Source of the DNA: Cricetomys ansorgei
Lineage: Eukaryota; Chordata; Mammalia; Rodentia; Nesomyidae
Direction: 5' to 3'
Assembly (NCBI GenBank): GCA_026225945.1
Contig: JAMJFZ010000811.1
Span: 682,001 to 746,000 of the forward strand
Length of the DNA: 64,000 bases
The translations under genes and the position numbers were made by a program. Position 1 is the stretch's first letter. Every line of letters begins with the position of its first letter. The notes beneath the pieces were generated by a model, which was given only the letters and a program-made list of their open reading frames with translations, made no database searches and was not told where the DNA came from. Positions 11,241 through 21,368 of the stretch are shown here, one piece after another.

Positions 11241-14200
11241 GTATGGTCACCCTCCAACAGCAGCGGGGCAGCAGGACACTGAGCTGCTGGCTTCTCTAAA
11301 TCCTGGGATGAGAAACAGAGGGAAGACTGTCTAATACTTCTGTGGGGACCCACCCACCCCTCCTAGGGGACTCCTGAAATCCTAGTCTTGGGGAGCTTGC
11401 AGCTGGTGGTCCCCAATCCCCTTCTCCTCAGGTGCATTTGGGGTCCTTCTTGCCTTTTTCAGTAGATAGGCTCTGTCTCATTTCCCTAGGGACCGCCCTC
11501 TCAGTCCTTGATGCTCCCCTCCCCTCAGGTTCAAAGTCACTCCATCACACTAGACATCTTTTCTCAAGAAACACCCCTGGACATGGCCCCAGCGTCCTTT
11601 GATGACCAGTATGCTGGCTGCGCAGCAGACATGGCAGCTGCTCTGCCAGGTCTCAACCACTCGGAGTTCCAGGCCAACAAAGTCTACGCAGATGGTTGGA
11701 CCGTGGCCAATGTCCAATGGCAGGAGCGCAGGGCCTGGGGATCGGCGTGGGGATTCAGCCCGACCCCCTTACCCCCATCACCCCCGGGCTTCCGGGACGA
11801 GCACGGGGTGGCGCTCCTGGCTTACACGGCCAACAGCCCCCTGCACAAGGAGTTCAACGCGGCAGTGCGCGAGGCGGGCCGCTCCCGGGCCCACTACCTC
11901 CACCACTTCTCGTTCAAGACTCTCCACTTCCTGCTCACCGAAGCCCTGCAGCTGCTCGGGAGCCAGCGGTCCCGGTGCCGGCAGGTGTACCGGGGGGTGC
12001 ATGGTCTGCGCTTCCGGCCAGCGGGGCCCGGCGCCACCGTGAGGCTGGGGGGCTTTGCTTCCGCGTCCCTCAAGAACGTTGCGGCCCAGCAATTTGGCGA
12101 GGACACTTTCTTTGGCATCTGGACCTGCCTCGGGGTCCCCATCAGGGGCTACTCCTTTTTCCCTGGAGAGGAGGAGGTACTGATCCCCCCTTTTGAGACT
12201 TTCCAGGTTATCAACGCCAGCCGACCTGCCCAGGGTCCTGCTCGCATCTACCTCCGCGCTCTGGGCAAACGGAGCACATACAACTGCGAATACATCAAAG
12301 GTGAGGAGCGAGCCAGGCCAGTCCTGCAAAAAAGATGGGCTTTCTGTATCTGCCAAATCCAAGCAACAACCCGTTCCCAGCCAAGGGATTCATACGTAAA
12401 TGATAAAAACAAACCGCAGCCTCCACAGCTCACACCTTTAATCCTATGTGATCCCCGGCAATAAAGGCAGTGGGACGGGGGGGGGGGGGGGGGGGGGTCG
12501 GGGGGGAGACGACTCATACAGGTAAGGAAGAGAGGCGGGCTCTTGTTCCAGGGGAAGCTGGAAAGGAATTACTTTTTAGTCAAAGTACTGTCACCAACTA
12601 AGTAAAACATGTAGATGGTTCAGCAGGCAAGGGTCTTTGCCATGTAAGCCTGACTTCTTCAGCTCAGAACCCATATAAAGATGGAAAGAGAGAACCGACT
12701 CCACAGGGTTGTCTCTGAACCTCCACATACCCCTGAAGCACCCCTCCCCTCTCATCTCACACATACACACATACTCATAATAAATAAATGAAGTTTAAGA
12801 AAAAGAGTTGAATAAAACCCCCAACCTCATTTTTTTGAGAGGTGCATTTTTGACAGACAGAATGGGAATTATATGTGTTGGCCTGTAGTGGGCAGGGGTA
12901 AGATAACAGAGGGTGTTGTACCTCTAAGTTCCAGGTCACCTGTGCTAACCTGTGGTTAGGAGCGCATCAGCTGTTCCTCCTCCATCCCCTGGTCCATTCT
13001 TCAAGCCAGAGGAGGAATGGTTTTTCCAGACAAAGTTTCTCTGTGTAGCCCTGGCTGTCCTGGAACTTACTCTGTAGACCAGGCTGGGCTTGAACTCCAA
13101 GATCGGCCTACCTCTGCTCTCCTGAGTGCTGGGATTAAAGGCATGTGCTACCACCATCCAGCTGAGGCCCTGTTCTTAACCTCTGGTGGACTGTGGGCTC
13201 CTGCTCCTGGCTAAGTGAGGCCTCATAGTTAAGAGGCAGATAGTTGGCTTACACGGTTACCATGGCTGAAATGGGAAGAGGTTCAAAGTGGCTCAGGTTC
13301 TGCTTTGAACAGCATCATGAGCCATGAGGAAGGCCGGCCAGGAACACAGACCAGCCCTTCCCTGTCTGGGACAGGACATAGGAAAGGGAGCTGGAGTGTG
13401 GAGAAGAGACAGTGACAGGCTGGAGAGCAGGAGTGGGCCAGAAGAGAGCCTGGCTCACATGATTGCCTCCTTCCTGTCCTTGGGGCTCAACTCAAGTGAA
13501 TGTGGTCCTCCCTGAATGAGCAGAATTACAGAGAGTTGGCCATCAGAGCTCAGAAGATCAGAGAGTTACCCGAAGTATTGATTCTTCATTCTTTCTTTCA
13601 GAAAAGAAGTGCAGGTCTGGGCCCTGCAGGTTGGATAACTCAGGTAAGAGATGGAGCCTTTGGAGCAGGCTGTCCTGGGGCCATGTCCCCTTGATCGCCT
13701 ATGCTTCTCACAGAGGAGGGCCACAGTCAGGCCTGGTGTCAGGCTGCTCTGAGGGGACCACAGGAGAGGCTGGAACCTGCAGTGTTTTTCTTCCATTGCA
13801 GAACTCAATGTCCTCAGAGCCCTCAGATTTCCAAGGTTAAAGCCAACTCTTGGACACTGTCTGACTGCACTCTAGTCCCTCCCTGCTCTGACTAAACTAT
13901 TTTTCCCTGTGCCTCAGTTTCCTAGTTTGTAATAAGCCAAGTGCAATCAAAAGACACCTACATATCTTTTAGCTTCGACTCTTCTCCTGTACACCTGCTG
14001 TGCCTATGCCAGGGCCTACCTGGGCCACAGCTTATTTAAGCATATGGAATAGGCCACTTCCAGAGAGTTAACTGCCTCCGACCGCCCCCAGCTCCCAGCC
14101 ACATTTCCTATTGTATCTCCAATGCACCCTCTCTTTAGGATCTGTTTGTTTTTTCCAAGACAGGGTTTCTCTGCTATAACTCTGGCTGTCCTGGAACTCA

Positions 14201-15443
14201 CTCTGTAGACCAGGCTGACCTCGAATTCCCAGAGATCTGCCTGCCTCTGCCTTCCGAGTGCTGGGATTAAAGGCGGGCACCACCACCTCCTGGCTCCCTC
14301 TAGGATCTGTAAACAGCTGGCAAGAGAGATAGCCTCTGTTCCTTGCACGCTCTCTGACAAAACAGTACTTGGAGTTCCAGGCACTTTACATGAATCCTCA
14401 GCACAGTCCAATGGCATTGGTGCAGTTTGTTGGTTTATTTATTTTCCAAGACAGGGTTTCTCTGTTGTAACTCTGGCTGTCCTGGAACTTGCTCTGTAGA
14501 CAAGGCTGGCCTCGAACTCAGAGATCCACCTGCCTCTGCTTCCCCAGTGTCAGGATTAAAGGAGTATGCCACTACACCCAGCATCAGCCACTTTTACAGA
14601 GGATAGAAAGTAGCAACCAGCCCTTCAGCACACAGCTAGTGAGGAATCATCGCTACAGCCTGGCTGAAGTGTTGAACTGTGAACTGCCCACCATGACAGT
14701 TCCTACCGTCTGCCACACAGCAGTCTACCAGTGAAACTGGAGTGCTGTCCTCACGGAGTAAAGTGAGACCAGAGACATAGTGACTTGGCCAAGGTGACAG
14801 GGTGACCAGAAGCTGGGCCTTCAACTTCAAACCAGACCTTTTGTTTTGTTTTTGAGGCAGGAATTTGCTATGTAGCCCAGGTTGTCCTGGAACTCACGTG
14901 CAGCTCAGGATGGCCTTAGACCAGAGGCCTTAGCCTCCTGAGTGCTAGGACGCTGGGAAGCAAATGGCTCTATCCCACTTTTTGGCTTCCAAATTCAGAT
15001 GGTGGATAATTTGAGACACTGGAAAATTTAGCATTTTTGCCTTTAGAGTCCCATCCATCACTTCTCGGACAAGGGCACGGGTGGAGGAGACAGATTCTAT
15101 GTCATTAGATTTCTCTCGGATCTCTGCCCTGGAGGCTCATCCACACTGCAGTGTAGTGTCTTTGTGTCAACAGAGGGCAGAGGGCAGAGCTGATTGCTCC
15201 TCTGGGGCGGGAACGGTGGCTCTCACTGGTCTCTTATCTCTGTCTCCCGAGGCACTTTGGGTATTAGGCTTTCCGGCTCACTCTGTCGTTCTCTCAGACC
15301 TTCATCTTCAAGTCCTCACATTGCTCCTCAATTTCTCTTTTCCTCCCATAGCCCCAGGCTCCCTCTCTGCCTCCTGGACTCTTCTGCTGCTGCTCTGGTT
15401 TCTTGTGCTGAGGGCCCTTCCAGAGAATCTAGGCCTCCTGTGA
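11178..15443 (+). CDS. Art1: Art1, GPI-anchored arginine mono-ADP-ribosyltransferase (4 coding exons)
   Basis: ART1 is a cell-surface enzyme of skeletal and cardiac muscle that ADP-ribosylates arginines on targets such as integrin alpha-7, using NAD+. Coding exons are 11178-11240, 11529-12300, 13602-13643 and 15352-15443, giving 322 residues with matching phases. Residues 1-21 are a signal peptide. The R-S-EXE triad is intact: Arg176 (VYRG), FASAS at 197-201, and Glu235-Glu-Glu237 in PGEEEVLIPP. The last exon encodes a hydrophobic run (WTLLLLLWFLVL) after small residues, a classical GPI-anchor signal. Large stretches (GVALLAYTANSPLHKEFNAA, YNCEYIK) match ART1 as I know it. The paralogue Art5 lies divergently upstream. 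Confidence 0.96.
11529..12300 (+). CDS. Art1: Art1 coding exon 2: catalytic domain
   Basis: 772-nt exon, acceptor CCCCTCAG, donor GTGAGG. It carries the whole NAD+-binding fold and the three catalytic motifs. A Pro-rich insert (FSPTPLPPSPPGF) precedes the conserved RDEHGVALLAYT. Confidence 0.96.
12477..12506 (+). repeat. Poly-G tract (21 G, then TC, then 7 G)
   Basis: Long homopolymer followed by a second G run. Its length is prone to sequencing and polymerase error, and it could fold as a G-quadruplex. Confidence 0.9.
12608..12805 (+). mobile_element. B3-type SINE
   Basis: GTAGATGGTTCAGCAGGCAA, then GAGAGAACCGACTCCACAGG and TTGTCTCTGAACCTCCACAT, a CA-rich end and an AATAAATGAAG tail. Confidence 0.7.
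13016..13163 (-). mobile_element. B1 SINE
   Basis: B1 complement: AGTTTCTCTGTGTAGCCCTG to GTGCTGGGATTAAAGGCATG. Confidence 0.88.
13602..13643 (+). CDS. Art1: Art1 coding exon 3: 42-nt Cys-rich exon
   Basis: Acceptor CTTTCTTTCAG and donor GTAAGA. It encodes EKKCRSGPCRLDNS with split codons at both ends, matching the ART1 sequence after EYIK. Confidence 0.9.
14146..14294 (-). mobile_element. B1 SINE
   Basis: CCAAGACAGGGTTTCTCTGC to CCACCACCTCCTGGCT on the B1 complement. Confidence 0.88.
14375..14660 (-). mobile_element. MIR SINE split by a B1
   Basis: GGCACTTTACATGAATCCTC lies to the left and TTTTACAGAGGATAGAAAGT, then CACACAGCTAGTGAGGAATC, to the right of the B1 at 14437-14583. Together they follow MIR order. 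Confidence 0.55.
14437..14583 (-). mobile_element. B1 SINE inserted in a MIR
   Basis: CCAAGACAGGGTTTCTCTGT to GCCACTACACCCAGCA. Confidence 0.87.
14745..14835 (-). mobile_element. MIR-like fragment
   Basis: GTGACTTGGCCAAGGTGACA followed by AGCTGGGCCTTCAACTTCAA resembles the MIR end in reverse orientation. Confidence 0.45.
14838..14956 (-). mobile_element. Diverged B1 SINE
   Basis: TGAGGCAGGAATTTGCTATG, then CCCAGGTTGTCCTGGAACTC and TCCTGAGTGCTAGGA. Confidence 0.6.
15352..15443 (+). CDS. Art1: Art1 terminal coding exon 4: GPI signal
   Basis: Acceptor TTTCCTCCCATAG. It encodes APGSLSASW, a Leu-rich hydrophobic run and the end ENLGLL, then TGA at 15441-15443. This is consistent with GPI attachment near the preceding Asn-Ser-Ala. 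Confidence 0.92.
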
Positions 15444-16145
15444 CCTGTCAGATGTTGACCAGCCCAGCCTGAAGAATGTTGGTTACCTGTGCGCTTTAAG
15501 TATAGCAGGATCCTAGTGAATCATCTATCGGCAGGGAACTCTGGGACCTTCTATGACAATTGCCAGACCTCTCAGTGGAGACACAGAAGAGAGCTTGGGG
15601 ATTGAACCTCACCAGGGCTGGAGGAATGGGACTGACTGGAGCTCAGACTCCAGGACAGGCACAGACTCACTTGGAGCTAGAAGACTTCAACTCATCGTGG
15701 GTGATGATGGGGGAGGACACTTGACCATGGGATGTGCTGGTGTCACTCAATGCCTCCCATGTCTACCTGCAAAGTTCTTGTTTATCCTTCTGGAAAGCCT
15801 TTTCTCATCTCTGCCACCTGCCTAGGTTAGAGTACCTACCTGTCTATTCTAATTGGTTCCTGAGAATGTTCCAGGTCAAACTGTGAACATCTTATGGGTA
15901 AGGGCTGGGTCGAGGCACAAAGTGCCAGGAGCTGTGTGATACTAAGAAAGCAACCAATACTTGCGAGTGGCGATTCCTCCAGTACTGCCTGGGCCACTTC
16001 TCTAAATGTCAGTGTGGAAACAGAGTGGCTATGTCTAGCTATGAGGATAGACAGCAGGGAAAATTACAGATAGTTTTAGGCCCTTTCTCAGGATCCCTGT
16101 GAAACCCGGTCATTTCTTGCTGCTGTTGTTACCAGAAATTACATT

Positions 16146-16375
16146 TCTGGACTGGTGAGATGACTTAGCAAGTAAGGGTACTTGACACTAAGTCTGACCA
16201 CTTGAGTTTGATGCCCAGGTCCCACATGGTGGAATGAGAGAAACAACCACCCACATTGTTCTCTAACCTCCACAAATGTAGCCTGGTATACATGCAGGGG
16301 GGGCACACACACACACACATACACACACACAAACACACACACACAGACTCAAATAAATGGATTTTTTAAAAAGAT
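16146..16375 (+). mobile_element. B3-type SINE with CA tail
   Basis: CTGGACTGGTGAGATGACTT head, GTCCCACATGGTGGAATGAG core, (CA)n at about 16304-16345 and an AATAAA tail. Confidence 0.75.
16352..16357 (+). terminator. Art1: Candidate Art1 poly(A) signal in a SINE tail
   Basis: AATAAA, the first canonical plus-strand signal after the Art1 stop (about 0.9 kb). It belongs to the B3 SINE. Confidence 0.3.
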
Positions 16376-16470
16376 GTAATTTTTTGTTTGATCTGTGAGT
16401 CTTGAGATTCCTATTCTGCCTGCGAGCCCCAAGAAGACAGGACTTGGAGGAGGTGCTGGGCACACTCTCA

Positions 16471-16476
16471 TTTATT
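16471..16476 (-). terminator. Chrna10: Candidate Chrna10 poly(A) signal
   Basis: TTTATT on the plus strand reads AATAAA on the minus strand, about 0.75 kb past the Chrna10 stop. A closer non-canonical signal cannot be excluded. Confidence 0.3.
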
Positions 16477-16636
16477 ATGGATTGAAGCTCTGGGACAAAT
16501 GTCTGCACAGCCTTCTGTTCTGGAAACTAGACACTGAGTCTAACAGAGATAAGCAAGATGAGTATCTGTAACAGCAGCTGCTATGGATGATAAACAAATG
16601 TGTTGCTCTGTGCTTTTAATTAGTAATCTATACTCT

Positions 16637-16780
16637 AGCCAGGTGTGGTGGCACCTGCTTTAGGAGAAGCAGAGGCAGGTGGATTTATGTGAGTTCAAGG
16701 CCAGCCTGGGCTACATAGCAAGTTCTAGGCCAGCAAGGACTACAAAGTGAGATTCTGTCTCAACAAAACAAAAATAACCT
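16637..16780 (+). mobile_element. B1 SINE
   Basis: AGCCAGGTGTGGTGGCACCT to GAGATTCTGTCTCAACAAAA. Confidence 0.8.
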
Positions 16781-16844
16781 GGATCTCCCGGGTAATAGCT
16801 ATAATTCCAAGTGTAAACACTGAGGTGAGTATTTCTCTTTTAGA

Positions 16845-16945
16845 CAAAATTTTCTGTAGCTCAGGCTGTCCTTGAATTTATGGCAATCCTCCTGCCTCAG
16901 CCTGCACATGCTGGGATCACAGGGGTGTCCTACCATGCTCAGCTG
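16845..16945 (-). mobile_element. Diverged B1 SINE
   Basis: TGTAGCTCAGGCTGTCCTTG to ACCATGCTCAGCT. Confidence 0.6.
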
Positions 16946-17229
16946 ACATTGAGCCTTATCCTCCAGGTCTGTACTTTGACCTTAATCATACTGGAATTAG
17001 GGAGAGGCAGGCTTTGGATGCCCCCCAGTTAGGGCACATAGACCACAAAGGCTACCTGTGGATTGTGAGGTCAGAAGTGCTAGTCTGAAGAGAAGGTGTC
17101 TCTGACTCTTAGCAGCCGTTTGGGGAGAGACTGGCTAGCCTATCTGAGTACTAACAACCACCTGGGCTTTGCCATCCTGCCTGGCGGTGTTGAGGTGACC
17201 ACAGCTCCCTGAGATCCAGTTCCTGGCCC

Positions 17230-17678
17230 TCACAGGGCTTGTACCAGTACCAGGAGGCTCATGACCAAAGCCATGCAGAAGAAGATGCCTAGGAAAAATC
17301 GATCCATTACTCGAGCCAGGCGTTTCCAGTCTTCATGGCGGCGCTGGGCAGCCCGGTGGCTATGGAAGGTGCTGGCAATGGAGGCTACGTGTTGCAGAAG
17401 GGCTTCCTGGTGGCATAGACACCGCAGCTCCTGACAAGGGCCTGCTGGGGGATCGGCTGGAGGCTGGAGGCTGGGGGCTGACTCTAGCGGCCTGGATTGC
17501 CCACAGGGCTCCCCTCGTTCCCGTACACACAGGCCTCTGGCCAGGTGTCCCAGCAGGAGGACCCGAGCCCAGGCAGGCACTGGGTGTGCACTAGGGCCAC
17601 AGTAGTGCAGATTCATGATGAGGATGGTGAGTGCTGTGGAGAATGTGACCATGGTCATAGTGGCCATGTAGTACTTCC
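17230..17678 (-). CDS. Chrna10: Chrna10 exon 5: M3, cytoplasmic loop and M4
   Basis: Acceptor TCCCACAG. It encodes [20 protein letters not shown] (M3), the cytoplasmic loop with a Cys/Pro-rich centre, and M4, ending at TGA 17232-17230. Confidence 0.96.
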
Positions 17679-20612
17679 CTGTGGGACAGAGAGCATTGTG
17701 AGCCCCAAACAGGAAATGAAGATTGTTGAGCTTCCCAGCTGCCTCACCAGAGGTAGGGAGAAGGCCACCACCAGATCCTCAAACCCAATGAGGGGAAGGA
17801 TGTAGATAAGAGCCAAGTTCTCCCCGTTCTCATTCTTATTAGGGCTGTCAAGCTACCTGCTACCTAATTATTTTCCCTGCTAGAGGGTCAGACTATGGTT
17901 GTAACCTGAACAGAGGTTGATCGTTTCTGTACACCTCTTGGCTATTCATTGGATCATAGTGATGCTCCTGTGAGTGAACAAATGTCAACAGGAGAATGCC
18001 CGGCATACAGCCATCACTCACTACAGTTTGCTTATTACGACATTGGGGACCCGTTCTTTCCCTATCAAGGCTCCTTCGCGCCCCTAGAGGTGAGGGGTGC
18101 TCTCCCAGACAGCTCTACTCTGTGGCGCCCTCTCTCATCCCCTGCAGCGGCCACTCTGCTGACCCAACGTCCACTCCCCCACGCTCTCAGGCTCACCTAT
18201 GAGCGGCACGCTCTCGGCGGGCGGCATGCTCTCGGCCAGGATCAGCTGGAAGACCGTAAGCGCCAGGAGCACGGTGACGCCCAGAGACACCTTCTCCCCT
18301 GAGTCAGCGGGCAGGTGGAAGGCCAGTGGAGCCAGCAGGGAGATGAACACGCAGGGCAGCAGCAGGTTGCACACGTAGGCGGCAGCGCGGCGGCGCAGCA
18401 GCAGCGTGAAGGTCACGTCGGGGTAGGGCTCCGAACAGCAGCCGTAGGTGAGCACGCGCCTGCGCGCCGGCATGCCCAGCACGCGCCACTCCACGTTCTC
18501 CACGAAGTCGGCCAGGCTGGCGGAGGCGCCCCGAGGTCGCACATCCAGCTGGTGTCCGCCGTGCGTCCATGAGCCGAAGGTCAGGCCGCAGCGCTGCGCG
18601 TCGAACGGGAAGGCAGACACGTCCACGCGGCACGAGCTGCGTGTGATGGCCGGAGCGTCCCAGCGCACGGCACCATCGTGCCGCACAACCACGTTGGTGC
18701 TGGCCGAGGCTGGTGGCTGCGTGTCCGCCCTGTGGACAGGCGGGACAGGATTCGCAGGGGCCCATGAACAGGGGGAATCTATTATCATTAGTCTGGCCAG
18801 GGCTGCCCGGTCGGGTGAGCCTCATATGGTCATTTCGGCTTTTGAAAGTGGGAGGAGGCAGCGCCTGTGGGCTTGGAAAGGCCAGCAGCGGAGTAAAAAA
18901 AGACCTCTGCAAAACCCAGAGGTGGAACCAAGCCTCCAGCTGATCTAGGGAGTCGTCTGTAAGTCATTAGAAGGACTCAGAAGGATGCACCGTGCTGTGT
19001 GTTGGCCGGGAGATGCAAGCACCTCCATAAAGGAGTACCCCAAGGACCAGGCTATAGGCTGGTGAGATCTCCAGCGACCCCTGAGCCTGGAAGGGTGGAG
19101 GTGCCACAGAGAAGCACGTGGCCCCAAGACTATTCTCTTAGAGCTACAACTGCCTTGGACCATGTAAATGCCATGGAGGGGTGAGAGCTCAGAGGGGTCC
19201 CACGGGCCAGTGTCCAAGGCATCTGCAACTCTATTAGGTGTTTGGAGGGGACTCAGTGCATGTCAAGGGCAGATGGGCAACACTAAAGAGGAGAAGGGGG
19301 CAGACAGGCAGTACTTGTTGTAGAGTACGATGTCTGGTCGCCACACTAGACTGCTGGGAATGCGGATTGCATCTAAGTCACCATAGGCTTTGGGGTCCCA
19401 GTGTAGGTAGGCATCTGTCCACTCTTGCCGGATCCACAGGTACAAGGTCAGCACCTGGTTCCGTTCGTCCTGGAGGGTGCAATGGACGTGTTTGTATACA
19501 CTCACTGCCTCCTTCGTGCAAACTCACCCACAGAGCTCTCTGGTCAGTACCCACAAACCCAGCTTACTCAAACAGCCCAATTCCCACCCAAGCTTGAATT
19601 TATGTGCCCTTGGTGGATTCTTCGGTCTCCATTTCATCAGTTAATTCCTCAGATAATTTCTGCTCAGGGTGGGGAGAACCCAATAAATTCCAAAGTCTTG
19701 GGCCACCAATGGGTACACAGGAGTTAATGCCATTATCATTGTTATAAATATTAACACACAGGAAACGGATTACTAGGAGATGGGTCTTCCCTTGATCCGC
19801 TGTACCACCTCATACCATATCGATGATCTGAGACAAGGTCACCTCCAGGGTCACATTTAGAGTCTGGTCTGTGTCTGCCACAGGTCTCAGGGCACTTGTA
19901 TAGTTGGCAAACAGGTCCCGAAACAGCTTGTGAGCCAGTCTACCCTCAGCGCCCAGACACTCTGTTAGATGAATGAGAAGTGTTGTCCACCTTTGACAAG
20001 AGCCTCTGTTTGCATCCACCAGCCCCAGCCGGAGCCTGGTCACCTGTTCCATGGTCTCACACACCTTTGATGGTGTGTGTGGTATGTGTGCTGTATGTGT
20101 GTTTGTTCATGTGTGTTAAGATGCTCACAGAAGCCAGAGGTGGGCATTGGGTGTCTGCCTCAATCACTTTCTACCTTATTCTCTTGAGACAGGGTCTCTC
20201 ATTGAACTTGCAACTTGACATTTTTCAGCTGGTCTGGCTGGCCAGCAAGCCCAGCAATCTCCCTGGCTCAGGCCCCTACGACATTGGGGTTATAGGTGTA
20301 TGTGGCCACAGCCGATTTCTTACACAATTACTGCCTCCCCCCACCCGCATCTCAGCAGGCTGCCTCACCCCTCATCTCAGCTGGCTGCCCCCCTATCTCA
20401 GCAGGCACATCTCCTTCCTCTCTGTTCAGCACCCCTCTCCTCCACATTCCCCAGATACCTTGTTCTCAGCAGGCAGGGAAGAGAAAGATGGAGACAGGTG
20501 AAGGTTTAGGGTGGACAGGAAGAGCAAAATCAGAAGAGGGCTGGTTCTTACCTGCAGGGAGAAAGAGCAGGAGCAGAAACCCCAGGCCGAGGTGGTGGCT
20601 CCTGGTCCCCAT
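17230..20612 (-). CDS. Chrna10: Chrna10, nicotinic acetylcholine receptor subunit alpha-10 (5 exons)
   Basis: Alpha-10 co-assembles with alpha-9 to form the calcium-permeable acetylcholine receptor of cochlear hair cells, where it mediates efferent inhibition. Exons in transcript order are 20612-20552, 19961-19816, 19469-19315, 18729-18197 and 17678-17230, giving 447 residues, the known length in mouse. It has a signal peptide ([10 protein letters not shown]), the Cys-loop Cys154-Cys168 with 13 residues between, and the vicinal Cys218-Cys219 pair ([10 protein letters not shown]) that defines an alpha subunit. The M1-M3 region is followed by a short cytoplasmic loop, and M4 is at the end ([19 protein letters not shown]). 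M2 reads [16 protein letters not shown]. All splice phases agree and no break was seen. Confidence 0.97.
17679..18196 (-). other. Chrna10 intron 4
   Basis: 518 nt without an obvious repeat, exon or motif. Confidence 0.6.
18197..18729 (-). CDS. Chrna10: Chrna10 exon 4: ligand-binding domain and M1-M2
   Basis: 533 nt, acceptor GTCCACAG, donor GTGAGC. It contains the Cys-loop, the vicinal cysteines, M1 and the pore-lining M2, ending SVPLI. It is strikingly G+C- and CpG-rich compared with its introns. Confidence 0.96.
18730..19314 (-). other. Chrna10 intron 3
   Basis: 585 nt. I see no repeat or exon in it. Confidence 0.6.
19315..19469 (-). CDS. Chrna10: Chrna10 exon 3
   Basis: Acceptor CCTCCAG, donor GTACTG. 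It encodes [17 protein letters not shown] and the loop A region WRPDIVLYN of the ligand-binding domain. Confidence 0.93.
19470..19815 (-). other. Chrna10 intron 2
   Basis: 346 nt with no feature I recognise. Confidence 0.55.
19816..19961 (-). CDS. Chrna10: Chrna10 exon 2
   Basis: Acceptor CTAACAG, donor GTATGA. It encodes the start of the mature subunit, [20 protein letters not shown], through SQIIDM. Confidence 0.93.
20187..20310 (-). mobile_element. Possible B4/B1-like SINE fragment
   Basis: CTTGAGACAGGGTCTCTCAT and GGGGTTATAGGTGTATGTGG resemble a B1-type SINE complement. It is strongly diverged. Confidence 0.35.
20348..20409 (+). repeat. Imperfect tandem repeat (CATCTCAGCAGGCTGCC-like)
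   Basis: Three diverged units beginning at 20348, 20373 and 20394, each with (C/T)ATCTCAGC(A/T)GGC. Confidence 0.55.
20552..20612 (-). CDS. Chrna10: Chrna10 exon 1: signal peptide
   Basis: ATG at 20612 in context CCATGGGGA encodes [20 protein letters not shown] plus one base, followed by donor GTAAGA. Confidence 0.93.
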
Positions 20613-21368
20613 GGCCCTACCACAGCCAGAGGGGTGGACAAATCTTCAGGACAGATCTAGGACAACAATGGGTCCAGATGGCAGAGGTGGGGTGGACAGT
20701 ACCTGGAAATCAGGAAGAATGAGTTCTTCCCTCCAGACTCCTGTACCTGCCCTCATTGCTATACCTGGTCCTTGGCATCTGCCGTCTCTGTTCCCAGTCT
20801 CTCTAGCTCAGCTTCTGCCCCTTTCTGTAGAACCGGTACCCTTTTTCTTCTGTCTCAATTTGCTTTTTTCTTCCTCTGTAATGGTCTTGGTTTCTGTCTC
20901 TCTGTTCTCCTTTCTTCCCACCTCCCTTTTACAGTCCCCATCCATTCCCTGTACCTGGGCTCTGAGTGAGCCTACTGCTCTCAGCAGAACAGGGCCAGGG
21001 CCAGCACTCAGGGTCTGAGGCACAGGAGAGCAGCCACTCTTCCACTGACTGTTTTATTAGCTTAATTGCAGAGTTGGCAAACTGGTGCCCATGGGAACAG
21101 AGTAACTGAAACAGACACCCGAGGATGCTGGGTCCTAAATTATTCAAATTCTGTGAATCAGCATGAAGGCTCATCCTGGGGGTTGGGAAGTTTAGAGATG
21201 CCAGGATCTGAAGGTGCAAAACATTAGGCTTTAAAGGTTTATGGGGCTGGGCCTGGGGCCTGTGGTGAGAACTGTACCCTCGGGAGGTTCAGCTACATTC
21301 ATTGCTTGAATTCTGGAGGCTCCCTTTAGACCAACAGCTTTCCTCCCAGTGAAGAACTGAACACCTTC
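20613..21368. other. Chrna10 upstream region
   Basis: About 750 bp immediately upstream of Chrna10. It is pyrimidine-rich near 20750-20940. I see no TATA box or gene; it presumably contains the Chrna10 promoter. Confidence 0.4.

Larger units (their letters stand above)
12301..13601 (+). other. Art1 intron after the catalytic exon
   Basis: 1.3 kb containing a G-run, a B3 and a B1, listed separately. No further exon was recognised. Confidence 0.5.
13644..15351 (+). other. Art1 last intron
   Basis: 1.7 kb, largely repeats: two B1 copies, pieces of MIR and a diverged B1, listed separately. No exon was recognised. Confidence 0.5.
15444..17229. other. Art1-Chrna10 tail-to-tail interval
   Basis: Holds the inferred 3' UTRs of both genes plus a B3 (16146-16375) and B1 copies (16637-16780, 16845-16945). 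The first plus-strand AATAAA after Art1 is at 16352 in the B3 tail. A minus-strand AATAAA for Chrna10 lies at 16471-16476. No gene was recognised. Confidence 0.45.
19962..20551 (-). other. Chrna10 intron 1
   Basis: 590 nt containing a TGTG-rich stretch near 20075-20115, a B4/B1-like copy and a short imperfect tandem repeat near 20348-20409. Confidence 0.55.

Noticed and set aside
11778..12362. 194-codon antisense frame over Art1
   Set aside because: Shadow of the G+C-rich Art1 catalytic exon.
16263..16508. Open frames rich in Cys-Val repeats
   Set aside because: Translation of CA/GT dinucleotide repeats; the same holds for similar frames near 46500, 55800, 60500 and 63700.
18304..18912. Long alternative frame over Chrna10 exon 4
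   Set aside because: Shadow frame of the G+C-rich exon; the Chrna10 frame is conserved and spliced in phase.
20296..21018. 240-codon open frame on the plus strand over Chrna10 exon 1
   Set aside because: Antisense to a real exon; composition is low complexity and no known product results.
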